DNA from: Leuconostoc pseudomesenteroides KCTC 3652
GTDB lineage: Bacteria; Bacillota; Bacilli; Lactobacillales; Lactobacillaceae
Length of the DNA stretch: 64,000 nucleotides
Assembly: GCF_014634745.1 (NCBI RefSeq)
Contig: NZ_BMBP01000005.1
Location: 1 to 64,000, forward strand
Direction of reading: 5' to 3'
Positions 24,807-35,061 of the stretch are shown here, in pieces. Positions within the stretch are counted from its first letter, which is position 1; every line of letters starts with the position of its first letter. The notes below the pieces were generated by a model. That model searched no databases. It was not told the origin of the DNA and worked only from the letters and a program-made list of their open reading frames with translations. The position numbers were made by a program, and so were the translations under genes.

Positions 24807-26084
24807 ATGTCAGAAACAAATAATAAGTATTTAACAGTATCAGCGCTTTCTGCGTATTTAAAACGCAAATTTGATGCGGATCCTTATCTCGCAAAAGTCT
24901 ATGTTACAGGTGAAATTTCCAATATGGGGCGACGGCGTGGCCCGCATCTCTATTTTTCTATTAAAGATTCAGAGGGTAACGCTGTTATTAGCGCTTCGAT
25001 GTTTGGTTATCAGAAACGAATCAAATTTCAACCTGAAGAAGGCATGAAAATTAATGCTGTGGGTCGCGTGGAATTGTACGAACCACGTGGTTCGTATTCA
25101 TTAATTTTGGAGTCGATGTCACCAGACGGTGTGGGAGAATTATTTTTAGCCTATGAACAATTGAAGAAACGATTGCAGGCAGAAGGATTATTTGATTTAC
25201 CTAAAAAAAATATTCCGTTATTTCCTAAAAAAATAGCAGTTGTCACATCACCAACCGGTGCAGTTATTGAAGATATTGCCCGTACGGTACAACGTCGATT
25301 TCCAACGGCACAAGTTATTTTATTTCCCGCAGTAGTGCAGGGAGACAAAGCTGCGCCAACAATTATTCGGCAGCTCAACAGAATTGATGCTATGGCATTT
25401 GACACTATTATTGTGGGTCGTGGTGGTGGTTCCATTGAGGATTTGTGGGTCTTTAATGATGAACAGCTAGCGCGCACCATTGCCGCACTCAAAACACCGG
25501 TAATTAGTTCTGTTGGACATGAGACAGATAATACACTGGCTGACTTTGTGGCAGATCGCCGTGCGGCAACACCAACAGCGGCAGCGGAACTGGCTACACC
25601 TATTACGCTTGCCCAGATACAATCCCGATTGCAAGAATTGCAAGTCCGACAGTTAACCAGAATCCAACAAATTATTGCCACCCAAAAACAACGTTTAAAC
25701 AGAATGACCGAGCATGTCATTTTTAAACAACCAGATCGATTATACACGGGTTACAATCAACGTGTGGATCAAGCAGCTAGGTTATTAGTGCAGCTTACGC
25801 ATCAACGATTAATCAACGCGCAACACGACTACACGACGCTTGTACATCGACAACAGCAATTACAACAGCATTTATTGCAACCGTCCCAAGAAAAGTTGCA
25901 GCTATTGGGCGCTAAGTTGGATCTTGTTAGCCCATTAAAAATTTTAACGCGCGGTTATGCCATTGTGACTCAAAATGAACAGGTGGTTCGTAGTGTGAAC
26001 GTTTTAAATAAAGATGATGAAATCAATGTGCGCTTAGCTGACGGGAGCGCAGTTGCAAATATTACAGGAGTAAAACATGAGTGA
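24807..26084 (+). CDS. xseA: Exodeoxyribonuclease VII large subunit
   Basis: Large subunit of the single-strand exonuclease. N-terminal OB fold ([23 protein letters not shown]), catalytic core with [24 protein letters not shown] and [27 protein letters not shown], then a long coiled coil. 425 aa from ATG 24807 (after GAGAGG); an earlier ATG at 24768 overlaps a TATAAT (24764-24769) and is rejected. folD, often in front of xseA, is absent here. Confidence 0.95.
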   Translation: MSETNNKYLTVSALSAYLKRKFDADPYLAKVYVTGEISNMGRRRGPHLYFSIKDSEGNAVISASMFGYQKRIKFQPEEGMKINAVGRVELYEPRGSYSLILESMSPDGVGELFLAYEQLKKRLQAEGLFDLPKKNIPLFPKKIAVVTSPTGAVIEDIARTVQRRFPTAQVILFPAVVQGDKAAPTIIRQLNRIDAMAFDTIIVGRGGGSIEDLWVFNDEQLARTIAALKTPVISSVGHETDNTLADFVADRRAATPTAAAELATPITLAQIQSRLQELQVRQLTRIQQIIATQKQRLNRMTEHVIFKQPDRLYTGYNQRVDQAARLLVQLTHQRLINAQHDYTTLVHRQQQLQQHLLQPSQEKLQLLGAKLDLVSPLKILTRGYAIVTQNEQVVRSVNVLNKDDEINVRLADGSAVANITGVKHE

Positions 26085-26301
26085 ACAATTGACATTTGAA
26101 GAAAAATTACAACAATTAGAAACCATCGTAAGTCAACTAGAAAAAGGGGATCGACCGCTGGAAACAGCGTTGGTTGATTTTCAAACGGGCGTTGGTCTGG
26201 TTAAAGATCTACAAAAAACACTAAAAGATGCTGAAGAAACATTAGCTAAAGTAATGGATGATAATGGTGAATTATCGGATTTGGAATTAACAAATGACTA
26301 A
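26077..26301 (+). CDS. xseB: Exodeoxyribonuclease VII small subunit
   Basis: 74-aa helical subunit: [35 protein letters not shown] is the family signature. Overlaps xseA by 8 nt and ispA by 8 nt; AGGAG lies before the ATG. Confidence 0.94.
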   Translation: MSEQLTFEEKLQQLETIVSQLEKGDRPLETALVDFQTGVGLVKDLQKTLKDAEETLAKVMDDNGELSDLELTND

Positions 26302-27202
26302 TTTAAAGAAATTTCAAAATGAATGGCTGCCAAAAATTAATGCGCAACTGGAAAACGATTTATCTCAAGTTAGCTCAGATGATGATTTGGTTGCCATGAT
26401 GAAATATGCGGTATTGAATGGCGGCAAACGTTTGAGACCATTACTAACCTTGATGGTTTTAGAGAGTTTTGAACAATTGATAACACCTAGCCAACTCAAA
26501 ATTGCTACGGCAGTGGAATGGATCCACTCTTATTCATTAGTACATGATGATCTACCGGCAATGGACAATGACCTGCTAAGGCGAGGCAAACCTAGTGTAC
26601 ATGCCTTATATGGTGAGGCAAATGCCATTTTGGTAGGGGATGCTTTGTTAACCGGTGCTTTCACTGTTATTCCCCAGGCATTGACGGTGTCTGGGGCGCC
26701 AGCGTCGGAATCGATTGTATTGATCACACAGTATTTATCGCAAGCCGCAGGAGCAAACGGTATGGTGCTTGGACAAATACATGACATGCAGAATCACGAC
26801 GGTGCCGAGAGTGATTTTGACCAAGAAAGTCTATTATCATTAATTTATCAACCTAAAACCGCGGCTTTATTGCGTTACGCTGCGCAAGCAGGCGCGCTTT
26901 TGGTTAAAGGTAGCGCAAATGATGAGACTTTTAATCCTGACTTGGTAACGAAAATAGCTGACTTTGGAGAAAAGCTTGGATTGGCCTTTCAAATTCAGGA
27001 TGATCTGGATGATTTTCAGCAAGATACAACTGAATCAGTCAATGCGTTACCACATCTAGTTGGCGTGACGACTGCTGAGCGGATGCGCGATGATTATTTG
27101 AATGATGCCTATAAAATTTTGAATGACATTAAATTGAATGACCAGCGTTTTCATCCAGAGTTGTTATCAGAATTAATCACTTTTATTGGAGATAAATCAT
27201 GA
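26294..27202 (+). CDS. ispA: Polyprenyl (farnesyl/geranylgeranyl) diphosphate synthase
   Basis: 302-aa trans-prenyltransferase. First aspartate-rich motif DDLPAMDND at residues 85-93, with GGKRLRP before it; second motif QIQDDLDDF. It elongates IPP/DMAPP for undecaprenyl and quinone precursors. dxs, often next in bacilli using the MEP pathway, is missing, which fits mevalonate-pathway lactic acid bacteria. ATGA overlap with the next gene. Confidence 0.92.
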   Translation: MTNLKKFQNEWLPKINAQLENDLSQVSSDDDLVAMMKYAVLNGGKRLRPLLTLMVLESFEQLITPSQLKIATAVEWIHSYSLVHDDLPAMDNDLLRRGKPSVHALYGEANAILVGDALLTGAFTVIPQALTVSGAPASESIVLITQYLSQAAGANGMVLGQIHDMQNHDGAESDFDQESLLSLIYQPKTAALLRYAAQAGALLVKGSANDETFNPDLVTKIADFGEKLGLAFQIQDDLDDFQQDTTESVNALPHLVGVTTAERMRDDYLNDAYKILNDIKLNDQRFHPELLSELITFIGDKS

Positions 27203-28035
27203 GTGTTGATAAAGAACGTGTCGATGTATTACTAGTCCAACAGGGTCTTTTCGAATCACGTGAACAAGCAAAACGCGCTGTTATGGCTGGTGAAATTCTT
27301 GGCGAAAATGAGGAGCGTTTAGATAAGGCGGGGCAAAAAATACCAGTCACAACCGAACTACATTTCAAGGGTGAAAAGTTGAAGTATGTATCCCGTGGTG
27401 GTTTAAAACTGGAAAAAGCTTTGAACACTTACGATTTATCTGTACAAGATAAAATTGTCTTAGACATTGGTTCATCAACTGGTGGTTTTACGGATGTCTC
27501 GTTGCAAAATGGTGCTAAATTAGTTTATGCTTTAGACGTTGGGACCAATCAGTTGGTATGGAAATTGCGTCGAGATGCGCGCGTTAAAGTCATGGAGAAT
27601 ACTAATTTTCGTTACGCCAAATTGACTGATTTTACGTTTGGACAACCAGATTTTGCTACAATCGACGTTTCATTTATTTCTCTGGGGCTCATTTTACCGC
27701 CACTCGCTGACATTATTGCGAAGAACGGGCAGGTTGTCGCGCTGATCAAACCGCAATTTGAGGCTGGACGTGAACATGTTGGTAAAAATGGTATTATCAA
27801 GGATTCATCAGTTCACCGCGAAGTGTTGCAGCAGACAATTACCATGATGGTGCGTGAAGGTTTTTCAGTTGAACACTTGACTTTTTCACCAATTAAAGGT
27901 GGACAGGGAAACATTGAATTTTTGGCTGTGCTGCAACGCGTAGAAGAACCAAAAATCGCTGATGATATTGATATTGATCAATTGCTGATATCAACTTACC
28001 AACAGCTAAATCACACAGGAGATGCCAATGAATAA
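27199..28035 (+). CDS. TlyA family rRNA methyltransferase
   Basis: 278 aa: S4 RNA-binding domain (residues 1-65, RVDVLLVQQGLFESREQAKRAVMAGEIL) and an FtsJ-like methyltransferase domain with DIGSSTGGFTD and DVSFISL. Relatives 2'-O-methylate rRNA and are often mislabelled hemolysins. Sits between ispA and argR as yqxC does in B. subtilis. Confidence 0.9.
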   Translation: MSVDKERVDVLLVQQGLFESREQAKRAVMAGEILGENEERLDKAGQKIPVTTELHFKGEKLKYVSRGGLKLEKALNTYDLSVQDKIVLDIGSSTGGFTDVSLQNGAKLVYALDVGTNQLVWKLRRDARVKVMENTNFRYAKLTDFTFGQPDFATIDVSFISLGLILPPLADIIAKNGQVVALIKPQFEAGREHVGKNGIIKDSSVHREVLQQTITMMVREGFSVEHLTFSPIKGGQGNIEFLAVLQRVEEPKIADDIDIDQLLISTYQQLNHTGDANE

Positions 28036-28483
28036 AAAAGCTCGCCAAAAAGCATTGGTTCAACTCATTCAAGAACATGCTGTCGGTCGTCAAGAGGATA
28101 TTGTTGCACATTTTGAAACATTAGGAGAAATGGTCACCCAAGCGACTATTTCGCGCGATATAAATGAATTAGGATTGATTAAAGTGCCAAATTCACATGG
28201 TGGATTTTTATATCATTTGCCGAAACAAGATGATCGACCACATTTGCAACGATTACGTCGTATATTACAACAAGCCTTTTTGAGCCAAAGTGCGCAACGG
28301 GGTATGGTCATGATAAAAGTGCAACCTGGCAATGGTCAGTTGGTAGCAAACTTATTTGAGCAGGTTCAGTTTCCAGAAATATTTGGGACACTAAGCGATG
28401 ACGGTTCTGTACTCGTATTATTAAAGGACGGGGTGCCATCAATCCAAGTTACCAGCATGGTTCAAAAATTATTAGAAAAATAG
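28028..28483 (+). CDS. argR: Arginine repressor ArgR family regulator
   Basis: 151 aa with an N-terminal winged helix (KALVQLIQEHAVGRQEDIV, then VTQATISRDINELGLIKV) and a C-terminal hexamerisation/arginine-binding domain. The usual GDDT ligand motif region reads FGTLSDDGSVLVLL, somewhat divergent, so arginine affinity may differ. ATG 28028 is best spaced from AGGAG; an in-frame ATG at 28022 is too close. No arginine genes lie nearby; position next to recN is typical. Confidence 0.9.
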   Translation: MNKKARQKALVQLIQEHAVGRQEDIVAHFETLGEMVTQATISRDINELGLIKVPNSHGGFLYHLPKQDDRPHLQRLRRILQQAFLSQSAQRGMVMIKVQPGNGQLVANLFEQVQFPEIFGTLSDDGSVLVLLKDGVPSIQVTSMVQKLLEK

Positions 28484-28485
28484 TA

Positions 28486-28518
28486 GAAAGGAAATGTATC
28501 TGCGATACCAATTAACTT
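28486..28518 (+). promoter_or_regulatory. recN ribosome site with possible looped-out hairpin
   Basis: GAAAGGA (28486-28492) is 26 nt upstream of ATG 28519. GTATC-tgc-GATAC (28497-28509) lies between and could shorten the effective spacing. An out-of-frame ATG at 28494 opens a 15-codon frame that overlaps the recN start, but it is too close to the ribosome site to be convincing. Confidence 0.4.
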
Positions 28519-30192
28519 ATGCTAGAAGATCTTATTATTGAAAATTTTGCTATTATAGAAAAAATTGAATTACAGTTTGAGACAGGTATGAGTGTTTTGA
28601 CCGGTGAGACTGGCGCCGGAAAATCAATTATTATTGATGCTTTGTCGATGCTAACCGGTGGCCGAGCAAGTTCTGAGATGGTGCGGCATGGAAGCAAAAA
28701 GGCCACCTTACAAGCTATCTTCAGCTTGCCAAAAAATGAACAGCTTTATAAATTATTGACGGAAGCTGGCATTGATTTTGATGATAATGAATTAATTATT
28801 TATCGCGAATTAACGCAAAATGGTCGCAGCACAATTCGCGTTAACAGTGTTCTTGTTAACTTAAAAACATTGGCAATGATTGGCAGCTTCTTAGTTGACA
28901 TTCAAGGTCAAAATGACACACAACAGTTGCTCAATCAAGATGAACATTTGCCATTATTGGATGCATTTGGCGGCGAAAAATTGTCTCAAGTACGTTCAGA
29001 TTATGGTCGTACTTTTCAGGACTTTAGGGCAATTACGGCACGTATTCGGAAATTACAATCCTCGCGACGTGAAATTACCCAACGACTTGATTTATTAAAA
29101 TTTCAACAAGATGAACTTCAAGAAGCTGACCTTCAACCTGACGAGGAAAATCAATTACTTGATGCAAGGGGCAAATTAAATAATTTCAAAAAAATAGCTG
29201 ATCATTTACAGAATGTTCAAACTGCGCTTAACGATGAACAAGGTGGTGCAGTTGATTTGTTGGCTGAAGCAATGCAGCAGTTACAGGATATTTCAGCCTA
29301 TGATACGGTTTATGCAGAACTATCTCAAACTATTTCAGATGCTTATTATACTGCACAGGAAGTTGCACGAGATGTGGCGGAACAATTTAATGATTTAACT
29401 TATGATGAGTCAGAATTAATTCGTATAGATGATCGTTTGCAGTTGATTCACACACTTGAACGTAAATACGGCGCCACTGTCAGTGATGTGCTAGCATTTC
29501 AGGCTAAAATTGAAAAAGAACTAAGTGTTGTGAACGATGATAGTTACAATGTGGAACAATTGCAGATTAAACAAAATGATTTGCGACAGATTTTAAGACA
29601 GAAGGCAATCAAACTTCACGAAGTTCGTCAGCAAACAGCCCGCCGGCTTGAGCATGATGTTAACCAACAGTTACAAGATTTATTAATGAACGGGGCAGAA
29701 TTTGCGGTCCATTTTGAGCCGATTGAAGGTTTTATTGCCTCTGGGAGTGACAAGGTTATTTTTTACGTTCAAACCAACAAGGGCGAAGGCATGGCACCAT
29801 TGGTCAAAATTGCGTCCGGTGGTGAAGTTGCGCGTTTAATGCTGGCGTTGAAAACGACGTTCACCAAACAACAACGAATCGTTTCGATTGTATTTGACGA
29901 AGCTGATACCGGTGTTTCTGGTCGCGTGGCCCAAGCCATTGCAAAAAAAATGCAAACAATTGCCAAAGGATCACAAGTATTAGCAATTACTCATTTGCCA
30001 CAGGTCGCAGCGGCTGCAACTCACCATTTTTTGATCGCAAAAACAACCGAAAAAGATCGCACACTTACTCAAGTCACACCGCTTGATGAAACAGGACGTA
30101 TACATGCCATTGCAATGATGTTATCGGGAGATAATGTTACCGATACTGCTCTGGCTAATGCGCGTGATTTACGAGAGAAAATCTCAAATTGA
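28519..30192 (+). CDS. recN: DNA repair protein RecN
   Basis: SMC-like ATPase acting early in double-strand break repair. MLEDLIIENFAIIEK, Walker A GETGAGKS (residues 29-36), QGQNDTQQLL, a long coiled coil, the signature ASGGEVARLMLALK and Walker B IVFDEADTGVSG are all present; 557 aa. Last gene of the xseA-recN cluster. The start codon is fixed by the conserved N-terminus despite the distant ribosome site. Confidence 0.95.
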   Translation: MLEDLIIENFAIIEKIELQFETGMSVLTGETGAGKSIIIDALSMLTGGRASSEMVRHGSKKATLQAIFSLPKNEQLYKLLTEAGIDFDDNELIIYRELTQNGRSTIRVNSVLVNLKTLAMIGSFLVDIQGQNDTQQLLNQDEHLPLLDAFGGEKLSQVRSDYGRTFQDFRAITARIRKLQSSRREITQRLDLLKFQQDELQEADLQPDEENQLLDARGKLNNFKKIADHLQNVQTALNDEQGGAVDLLAEAMQQLQDISAYDTVYAELSQTISDAYYTAQEVARDVAEQFNDLTYDESELIRIDDRLQLIHTLERKYGATVSDVLAFQAKIEKELSVVNDDSYNVEQLQIKQNDLRQILRQKAIKLHEVRQQTARRLEHDVNQQLQDLLMNGAEFAVHFEPIEGFIASGSDKVIFYVQTNKGEGMAPLVKIASGGEVARLMLALKTTFTKQQRIVSIVFDEADTGVSGRVAQAIAKKMQTIAKGSQVLAITHLPQVAAAATHHFLIAKTTEKDRTLTQVTPLDETGRIHAIAMMLSGDNVTDTALANARDLREKISN

Positions 30193-30231
30193 TTTTGATA
30201 ACTGTCGTAAAAATTTGCGATAATATACCAA

Positions 30232-30279
30232 AAAGAGACCATCATGTTTGATTTAATTATCAAACATGATGGTCTCTTT
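30232..30279 (-). terminator. Terminator with 21-bp stem
   Basis: AAAGAGACCATCATGTTTGA plus one more base pairs perfectly with its inverted copy around a 6-nt loop. The T-run is on the minus strand, so it ends the purine permease transcript; on the plus strand the hairpin lacks a good T-run and is a poor terminator for recN. Confidence 0.82.
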
Positions 30280-30288
30280 GAATAGATT

Positions 30289-31596
30289 TTAACTAGCAAT
30301 AATGAGAAGAAATGCAATGAAAATGACTGCTAAAATGTACATTAGAGGATGAACTTTCTTAGCACGACCAGTTGCGATCATTGTAATAGGGTATAAGATA
30401 AATCCTAGTGCAATACCATCTGAAATCGAGTAAGTCAGTGGCATACCAATGACAATCAGAAATGCTGGTGCAGCAATCGCTAAGTCTTCCCAATCAATTT
30501 CTCTTAGGTTTTCAGCCATTAATACACCTACAACAACCAAGGCTGGCGCAGTGACTTGTGAAGTGACCACAGAAAGCAATGGCGAAAATAGTAATGCAAA
30601 CAAGAAGAAGATACCTGTAAATACAGATGTTAAACCTGAACGACCGCCTACGGCAATTCCGGCAGACGACTCAACATAAGCTGAGGTAGGTGAAGTCCCA
30701 ATGACTGCACCTACCGTCATACCAACGGCATCTGCCATCAAAGCACGGCCAACACGAGGCATTTTGTTATTTTCCATAAAACCAGCTTGTGTTGCTAAAC
30801 CAATCATTGTACCGGCTGTGTCAAAAAATGTCACGAGTAGAAAAGTGATGACGACTGTAATTAACTGAATTGAATTGATATCACCAATATGCATGACACC
30901 TTCACCAAAAGTTGGTGCCAAAGATGGTGCTGGTGAAATAATAGCGGACGGTAATTTGATTAAGCCGGTTAAAATACCGGCAATAGAAGTTAAAATCATA
31001 CCAAAGAAAATTGCTGCGGGTGTTTTACGGCTCATCAAGACAAAAGTGACAATAATACCAAAAATTGATAACAAGGAGGTTGGTGCTGTTAAATGACCTA
31101 AAGCAACCATAGTATCTTTGTTGGCAACGATTAATCCAGCGTCGTGTAAACCGATAAAAGCAATGAATAGCCCAATCCCAGATGCAATCGCTAGCTTTAA
31201 GTTTTTTGGAATAATATTAATAATTTTTTCGCGAATCTTGAATAATGTCAAAATGACAAAGATGATTGCTGCAACAAAGACACCTGCCATTGCAGTTTGC
31301 CATTTAATACCCATACCAATCACAACTGAATAAGCAAAGAATGCATTGACACCCAATCCTGGTGCTATCGCAATTGGGTAAAGTGCAACAACGCCCATGA
31401 AAATTGTGGCTACGGCTGAAGCAATGGCAGTGGCTGTGAAAACTGCACCCTTGTCCATGCCAGCAGCCCCCAAAACAGTGGGGTTGACGAATAAAATATA
31501 GGCCATAGACGCAAAGGTAGTGAGACCGGCGATGAATTCAGTACGAAAGTTCGTATTGAGCTCCTCAAACTTGAAATAATGTGCAATCGTTGACAT
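30289..31596 (-). CDS. NCS2 (AzgA-type) purine permease
   Basis: 435-aa, about 14-helix transporter for adenine, guanine and/or hypoxanthine by proton symport. FRTEFIAGLTTFASMAYILFVNP, the APGLGVNAFFAY motif, TFFDTAGTMIGLATQAG and GTSPTSAYVESSAGIAVGGRSGLTS are AzgA/PbuG signatures. A good ribosome site (GGGAGG) precedes the ATG. A PurBox with one core mismatch lies about 100 nt upstream, suggesting purine control. Confidence 0.92.
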   Translation of the reverse strand: MSTIAHYFKFEELNTNFRTEFIAGLTTFASMAYILFVNPTVLGAAGMDKGAVFTATAIASAVATIFMGVVALYPIAIAPGLGVNAFFAYSVVIGMGIKWQTAMAGVFVAAIIFVILTLFKIREKIINIIPKNLKLAIASGIGLFIAFIGLHDAGLIVANKDTMVALGHLTAPTSLLSIFGIIVTFVLMSRKTPAAIFFGMILTSIAGILTGLIKLPSAIISPAPSLAPTFGEGVMHIGDINSIQLITVVITFLLVTFFDTAGTMIGLATQAGFMENNKMPRVGRALMADAVGMTVGAVIGTSPTSAYVESSAGIAVGGRSGLTSVFTGIFFLFALLFSPLLSVVTSQVTAPALVVVGVLMAENLREIDWEDLAIAAPAFLIVIGMPLTYSISDGIALGFILYPITMIATGRAKKVHPLMYILAVIFIAFLLIIAS

Positions 31597-31693
31597 GATT
31601 GCCTCCCAAATAATTAGTTACGTAAAACGTACTGTCTTATTCTAGCAGTCATTGGCGCACAATTAAAGTAGAAAAGGTAATAAAATTGCATAA

Positions 31694-31706
31694 AATAACG
31701 AACATT
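31694..31706 (+). promoter_or_regulatory. PurBox-like site upstream of the purine permease
   Basis: AATAACGAACATT fits the PurBox consensus AWWWCCGAACWWT except for one core base (A for the first C). It is upstream of the purine permease on the minus strand, where PurR control makes sense. The 157-bp gap also holds TGAAAACGCTTTTA (31723-31736), a catabolite-response-like sequence with one mismatch. Confidence 0.3.
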
Positions 31707-31753
31707 GTATTTTAAAAAGTAATGAAAACGCTTTTAAAACGAACTTTACCGAT

Positions 31754-33106
31754 TTATTGTTCGGCTATACTGACGTTTGTTTGTTGCTTCAAATTTTTAA
31801 CGATTTTGCGATAGGCTGGAATCATAACGACTAACGATCCGGCCCAAGCCAAAACATTGGCGAGACTAGCACCAAAGAAGCCAAAGGGTCCTACAAGAAC
31901 AACGGCAGCTACTGTGCGCATAATTAACTCCGCAATACCGGCATAAGTTGGTGTTTTGGCATCGTTTAGACCCTGTAATACATACCGGATAATAAACAGA
32001 GCCGATAAGATGTAATAAAAGGCACCATTTGCCCAGAAATATTGTTGTGCTAGGTTCAAAACTTCATGTTGGCCCGAACCAACAAACAGCATTACTGCGA
32101 GATCACCAAATAGAATTTCAATAATACCCATGAAAAGACCAAATCCCATGCTCATGAATAGAGCCTGTTTGACCCCAACTAAAATACGGTCAAACTGTTT
32201 AGCCCCGTAATTCTGAGCTGCAAAAGTTGCCATTGTAATACCAAAAGACATCAGTGGTAGCGTGGCTACTTGATCAATTCGTTGTGCGGCAGTTGTTGCA
32301 GCGACTGCATCTGTTCCCAAAGTATTGAGAGCCCCTTGTAGTACAAGGGCGCCAATTGCGATGATGGAACTTTGAAAGCCCATGGGTAATCCCGCATGAA
32401 GATGAATGCGAATGTCTTTGCTATCCCATTTGAGATCTGAGCGTGACACTTGTAGTAGTGGTGAATACTTGTAGATATGCCAAAAACTAAAAACAGTAGA
32501 AATTAATTGCGCTAAAACAGTCGCTAAGGCCGCACCACCGACACCTAATTTAAGCCCCAAAATAAACCACAATTCTAAAATAATGTTGGCAATCATGCCG
32601 ATAATTAGGTAGATGAGAGGAGAACGTGAATCACCAACAGCGCGCAATGCGTTGGCAGTAACGTTATATCCCATTGTGGCAAAAATACCTGCTAAAATAA
32701 TAGCAATAAAAATAAAAGCTTGGTTTAAGATTTCTGCTGGGGTTTGCATCAACTTGAGCAAAGGATAAACAATCACCAAACTAGCAATTGTAACCACAAT
32801 AGTTGTAATAGCTGAAACGAGTAAAGTAGATGCCATACTTTTTCGCACACCAGCGATATCACGAGCACCATAGCGTTGTGCTGTAATAATGGATAAACCA
32901 GCTGTGAATCCTTGTACAAATCCTAAGATTAAAAACATGATTGAACCAGTAGCACCAACGGCGGCTAATGCTTTGACACCAAGTGTCTGACCGACAATCA
33001 GCGTGTCAGAAAAATTATAGAGTTGTTGAAACAGATTCCCAATAACCAAAGGAATTGTAAAAAATAAAATTTGTTTAGCAGGTGAGCCCTGTGTTAGATC
33101 TCTCAT
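31754..33106 (-). CDS. MATE family efflux transporter
   Basis: 450 aa, 12 predicted helices in two homologous halves, MOP superfamily. ILFFTIPLVIGNLFQQLYNFSDTLIVGQTLG at the N-terminus is typical of NorM/DinF-like exporters. ATG 33106 is chosen over the TTG two codons upstream because of its spacing from GGAG. Substrate unknown; no linked regulator. Confidence 0.9.
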   Translation of the reverse strand: MRDLTQGSPAKQILFFTIPLVIGNLFQQLYNFSDTLIVGQTLGVKALAAVGATGSIMFLILGFVQGFTAGLSIITAQRYGARDIAGVRKSMASTLLVSAITTIVVTIASLVIVYPLLKLMQTPAEILNQAFIFIAIILAGIFATMGYNVTANALRAVGDSRSPLIYLIIGMIANIILELWFILGLKLGVGGAALATVLAQLISTVFSFWHIYKYSPLLQVSRSDLKWDSKDIRIHLHAGLPMGFQSSIIAIGALVLQGALNTLGTDAVAATTAAQRIDQVATLPLMSFGITMATFAAQNYGAKQFDRILVGVKQALFMSMGFGLFMGIIEILFGDLAVMLFVGSGQHEVLNLAQQYFWANGAFYYILSALFIIRYVLQGLNDAKTPTYAGIAELIMRTVAAVVLVGPFGFFGASLANVLAWAGSLVVMIPAYRKIVKNLKQQTNVSIAEQ

Positions 33107-33334
33107 CCTCAATCACTCCAAAAATTGATATATGTTCTGAATATCTATTCTAACGGAATCATGCTGTATTAGCTAGCATTTTGCACGTTGTTTTTGAAAT
33201 TTTTAAAAGTGTTTATTTCGTAATTAAAAGTAGAGATAATATCAAGGTTTGAGATTCGTAATATATGGATTGCTGTGTAGCGACGTCAACTCAAAAACGT
33301 TATAATATAGAAAGTGTAAAAAAAGGAGTTCAGG

Positions 33335-33997
33335 ATGGTAGCTAAATTGGTGCTGGTACGTCACGGAGAATCAACGGCTAATCGTGATAATGAATTTACC
33401 GGTTGGACAGATGTACCACTAACTGCAAAAGGGAAAACTCAGGCACATCAAGTGGGTCAGGTTTTGTCGCGTTATCAATTGACATTGGATAATGTATATA
33501 CTTCTTATTTACAGCGTGCAATTATTACAGCTTATATCATCATGGATGAAATGCAGCAGGCGTGGGTACCAATTAACAAAACTTGGCGTTTAAACGAACG
33601 CCACTATGGTGCCTTACGCGGATTGAACAAAGATAGTGCGCGTGAAAAATACGGTGTTAATCAGGTTGCTTTATGGCGGCGAAGCTATACGGCTATTCCG
33701 CCGTTATTAGAACAGGTCAATCCTAATCGCCGATATTCAGTAAATATCGAACCTCGTGGTGAAAGCTTGAAAATGGCTAGTGACCGCTTAATTCCATACT
33801 GGACTTCCAACATATTGCCAAAGCTTAAAGCTGGACAAAATGTTTTGATGGTAGCGCATGGCAGTACTTTGCGAGCGCTGATTAAATATATTGAAGACAT
33901 TAGTGACGACGATATTGATGGTTTAGAAATTGGCAATGGCGAGCCAATATTGTATGAATATGATACGAATTTTAGTGAAAGGCATTATCTCAAATGA
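33335..33997 (+). CDS. gpmA: 2,3-bisphosphoglycerate-dependent phosphoglycerate mutase
   Basis: 220-aa histidine phosphatase-fold enzyme interconverting 3- and 2-phosphoglycerate. LVRHGES (catalytic His10), [26 protein letters not shown] and [10 protein letters not shown] are conserved. A little short and divergent compared with the standard 228-250 aa, so a paralogue is possible. TATAAT at 33301-33306 and AAGGAG give it its own expression signals. The 228-bp gap before it contains promoters and nothing else I recognise. Confidence 0.85.
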   Translation: MVAKLVLVRHGESTANRDNEFTGWTDVPLTAKGKTQAHQVGQVLSRYQLTLDNVYTSYLQRAIITAYIIMDEMQQAWVPINKTWRLNERHYGALRGLNKDSAREKYGVNQVALWRRSYTAIPPLLEQVNPNRRYSVNIEPRGESLKMASDRLIPYWTSNILPKLKAGQNVLMVAHGSTLRALIKYIEDISDDDIDGLEIGNGEPILYEYDTNFSERHYLK

Positions 33998-35061
33998 AAA
34001 CAACGACATGGGAACGAATTAAAAAGTATACAGAACTACAAGGAACATCGGGACAAGAACACGAAATTAGAAAGGCGTTTCGAGCAGAATTGACACCATT
34101 GGTTGATGAAGTGGCACAGGAAGGTCTGGGGGGCATATACGGTGTTAAAAATGGTGATGGCCCGCGGGTTATGTTTGCAGCTCATTTAGATGAAGTCGGA
34201 TTTATTGTAACTGAAATCCTACCTTCCGGTGCTTTAAAGGTTGCTGCTGTCGGTGGCTGGAATCCAGCAGTAATTAGTTCACAACGCTTTACGTTATTTA
34301 CCAGCAAAGGACAATACCCAGTTGTTTCTAGTTCAGTATCACCACATCTATTGCGGGGTAGTGCTAATGGACCAAAATTGCCAACTGTTGATGATATTTT
34401 GTTTGATGCTGGCTTTGTTGACAACAATGAGGCGTTGGCATTTGGTGTGCGTCCCGGTGATTTTGTTGTACCACGTGTTGAGACGGTTATGGCTGCAAAT
34501 CAGAAACGTGTGATGTCAAAGTCATGGGATAATCGCTTTGGTGTTGTGACGGTTTTGGAGGCCTTAGAAGACTTACAAAATGTTAAAACACCAAACACAT
34601 TAATTATGGGCGCAGATGTACAAGAAGAAGTTGGCCTACGAGGCGCACATGGTGCGGTTAATTTAATGAAGCCAGACATTTTCTTTGCAATTGATTCTAG
34701 TGCTGCTGACGATGTAGCAGGTTCAACGGGCCATCAAGGTGTTCTAGATCAAGGTACTTTGTTGCGGGTATTTGATCCAACAGTGGTTATGCCACTACGC
34801 TTAAAAGAATTTTTGCTATCTACTGCTGAAGATCATCACATTCCTTATCAGTATTTTGTTTCCAAGGGCGGAACAGATGCGGCGGCTGCTCAGAGTGAAT
34901 TAAATGGTGTACCTTCAGTTGCTTTGGGTGTTGCTTCACGATATATTCACACACATCAAACAGTATGGTCAATTAAAGATTTTGAGGCAGCCAAAGCATT
35001 TGTTATTGCGATAGCTCAAAGCTTGGATGACACTAACATGAAGACAATTATGGGCGATTGA
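33994..35061 (+). CDS. M42 family glutamyl aminopeptidase-like metallopeptidase
   Basis: 355-aa zinc aminopeptidase/deblocking peptidase of the M42 family. [13 protein letters not shown] carries the first metal ligands; [15 protein letters not shown] holds the catalytic glutamates; GGTDAAAAQ and [10 protein letters not shown] the C-terminal ligands. Cytoplasmic, probably in peptide utilisation. ATGA overlap with gpmA and one-base overlap with ftsW. Confidence 0.9.
   Translation: MKTTTWERIKKYTELQGTSGQEHEIRKAFRAELTPLVDEVAQEGLGGIYGVKNGDGPRVMFAAHLDEVGFIVTEILPSGALKVAAVGGWNPAVISSQRFTLFTSKGQYPVVSSSVSPHLLRGSANGPKLPTVDDILFDAGFVDNNEALAFGVRPGDFVVPRVETVMAANQKRVMSKSWDNRFGVVTVLEALEDLQNVKTPNTLIMGADVQEEVGLRGAHGAVNLMKPDIFFAIDSSAADDVAGSTGHQGVLDQGTLLRVFDPTVVMPLRLKEFLLSTAEDHHIPYQYFVSKGGTDAAAAQSELNGVPSVALGVASRYIHTHQTVWSIKDFEAAKAFVIAIAQSLDDTNMKTIMGD

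Noticed and set aside
25151-25747. 198-codon minus-strand ORF inside xseA
   Set aside because: Cysteine- and serine-rich shadow frame without a ribosome site; xseA is unmistakable.
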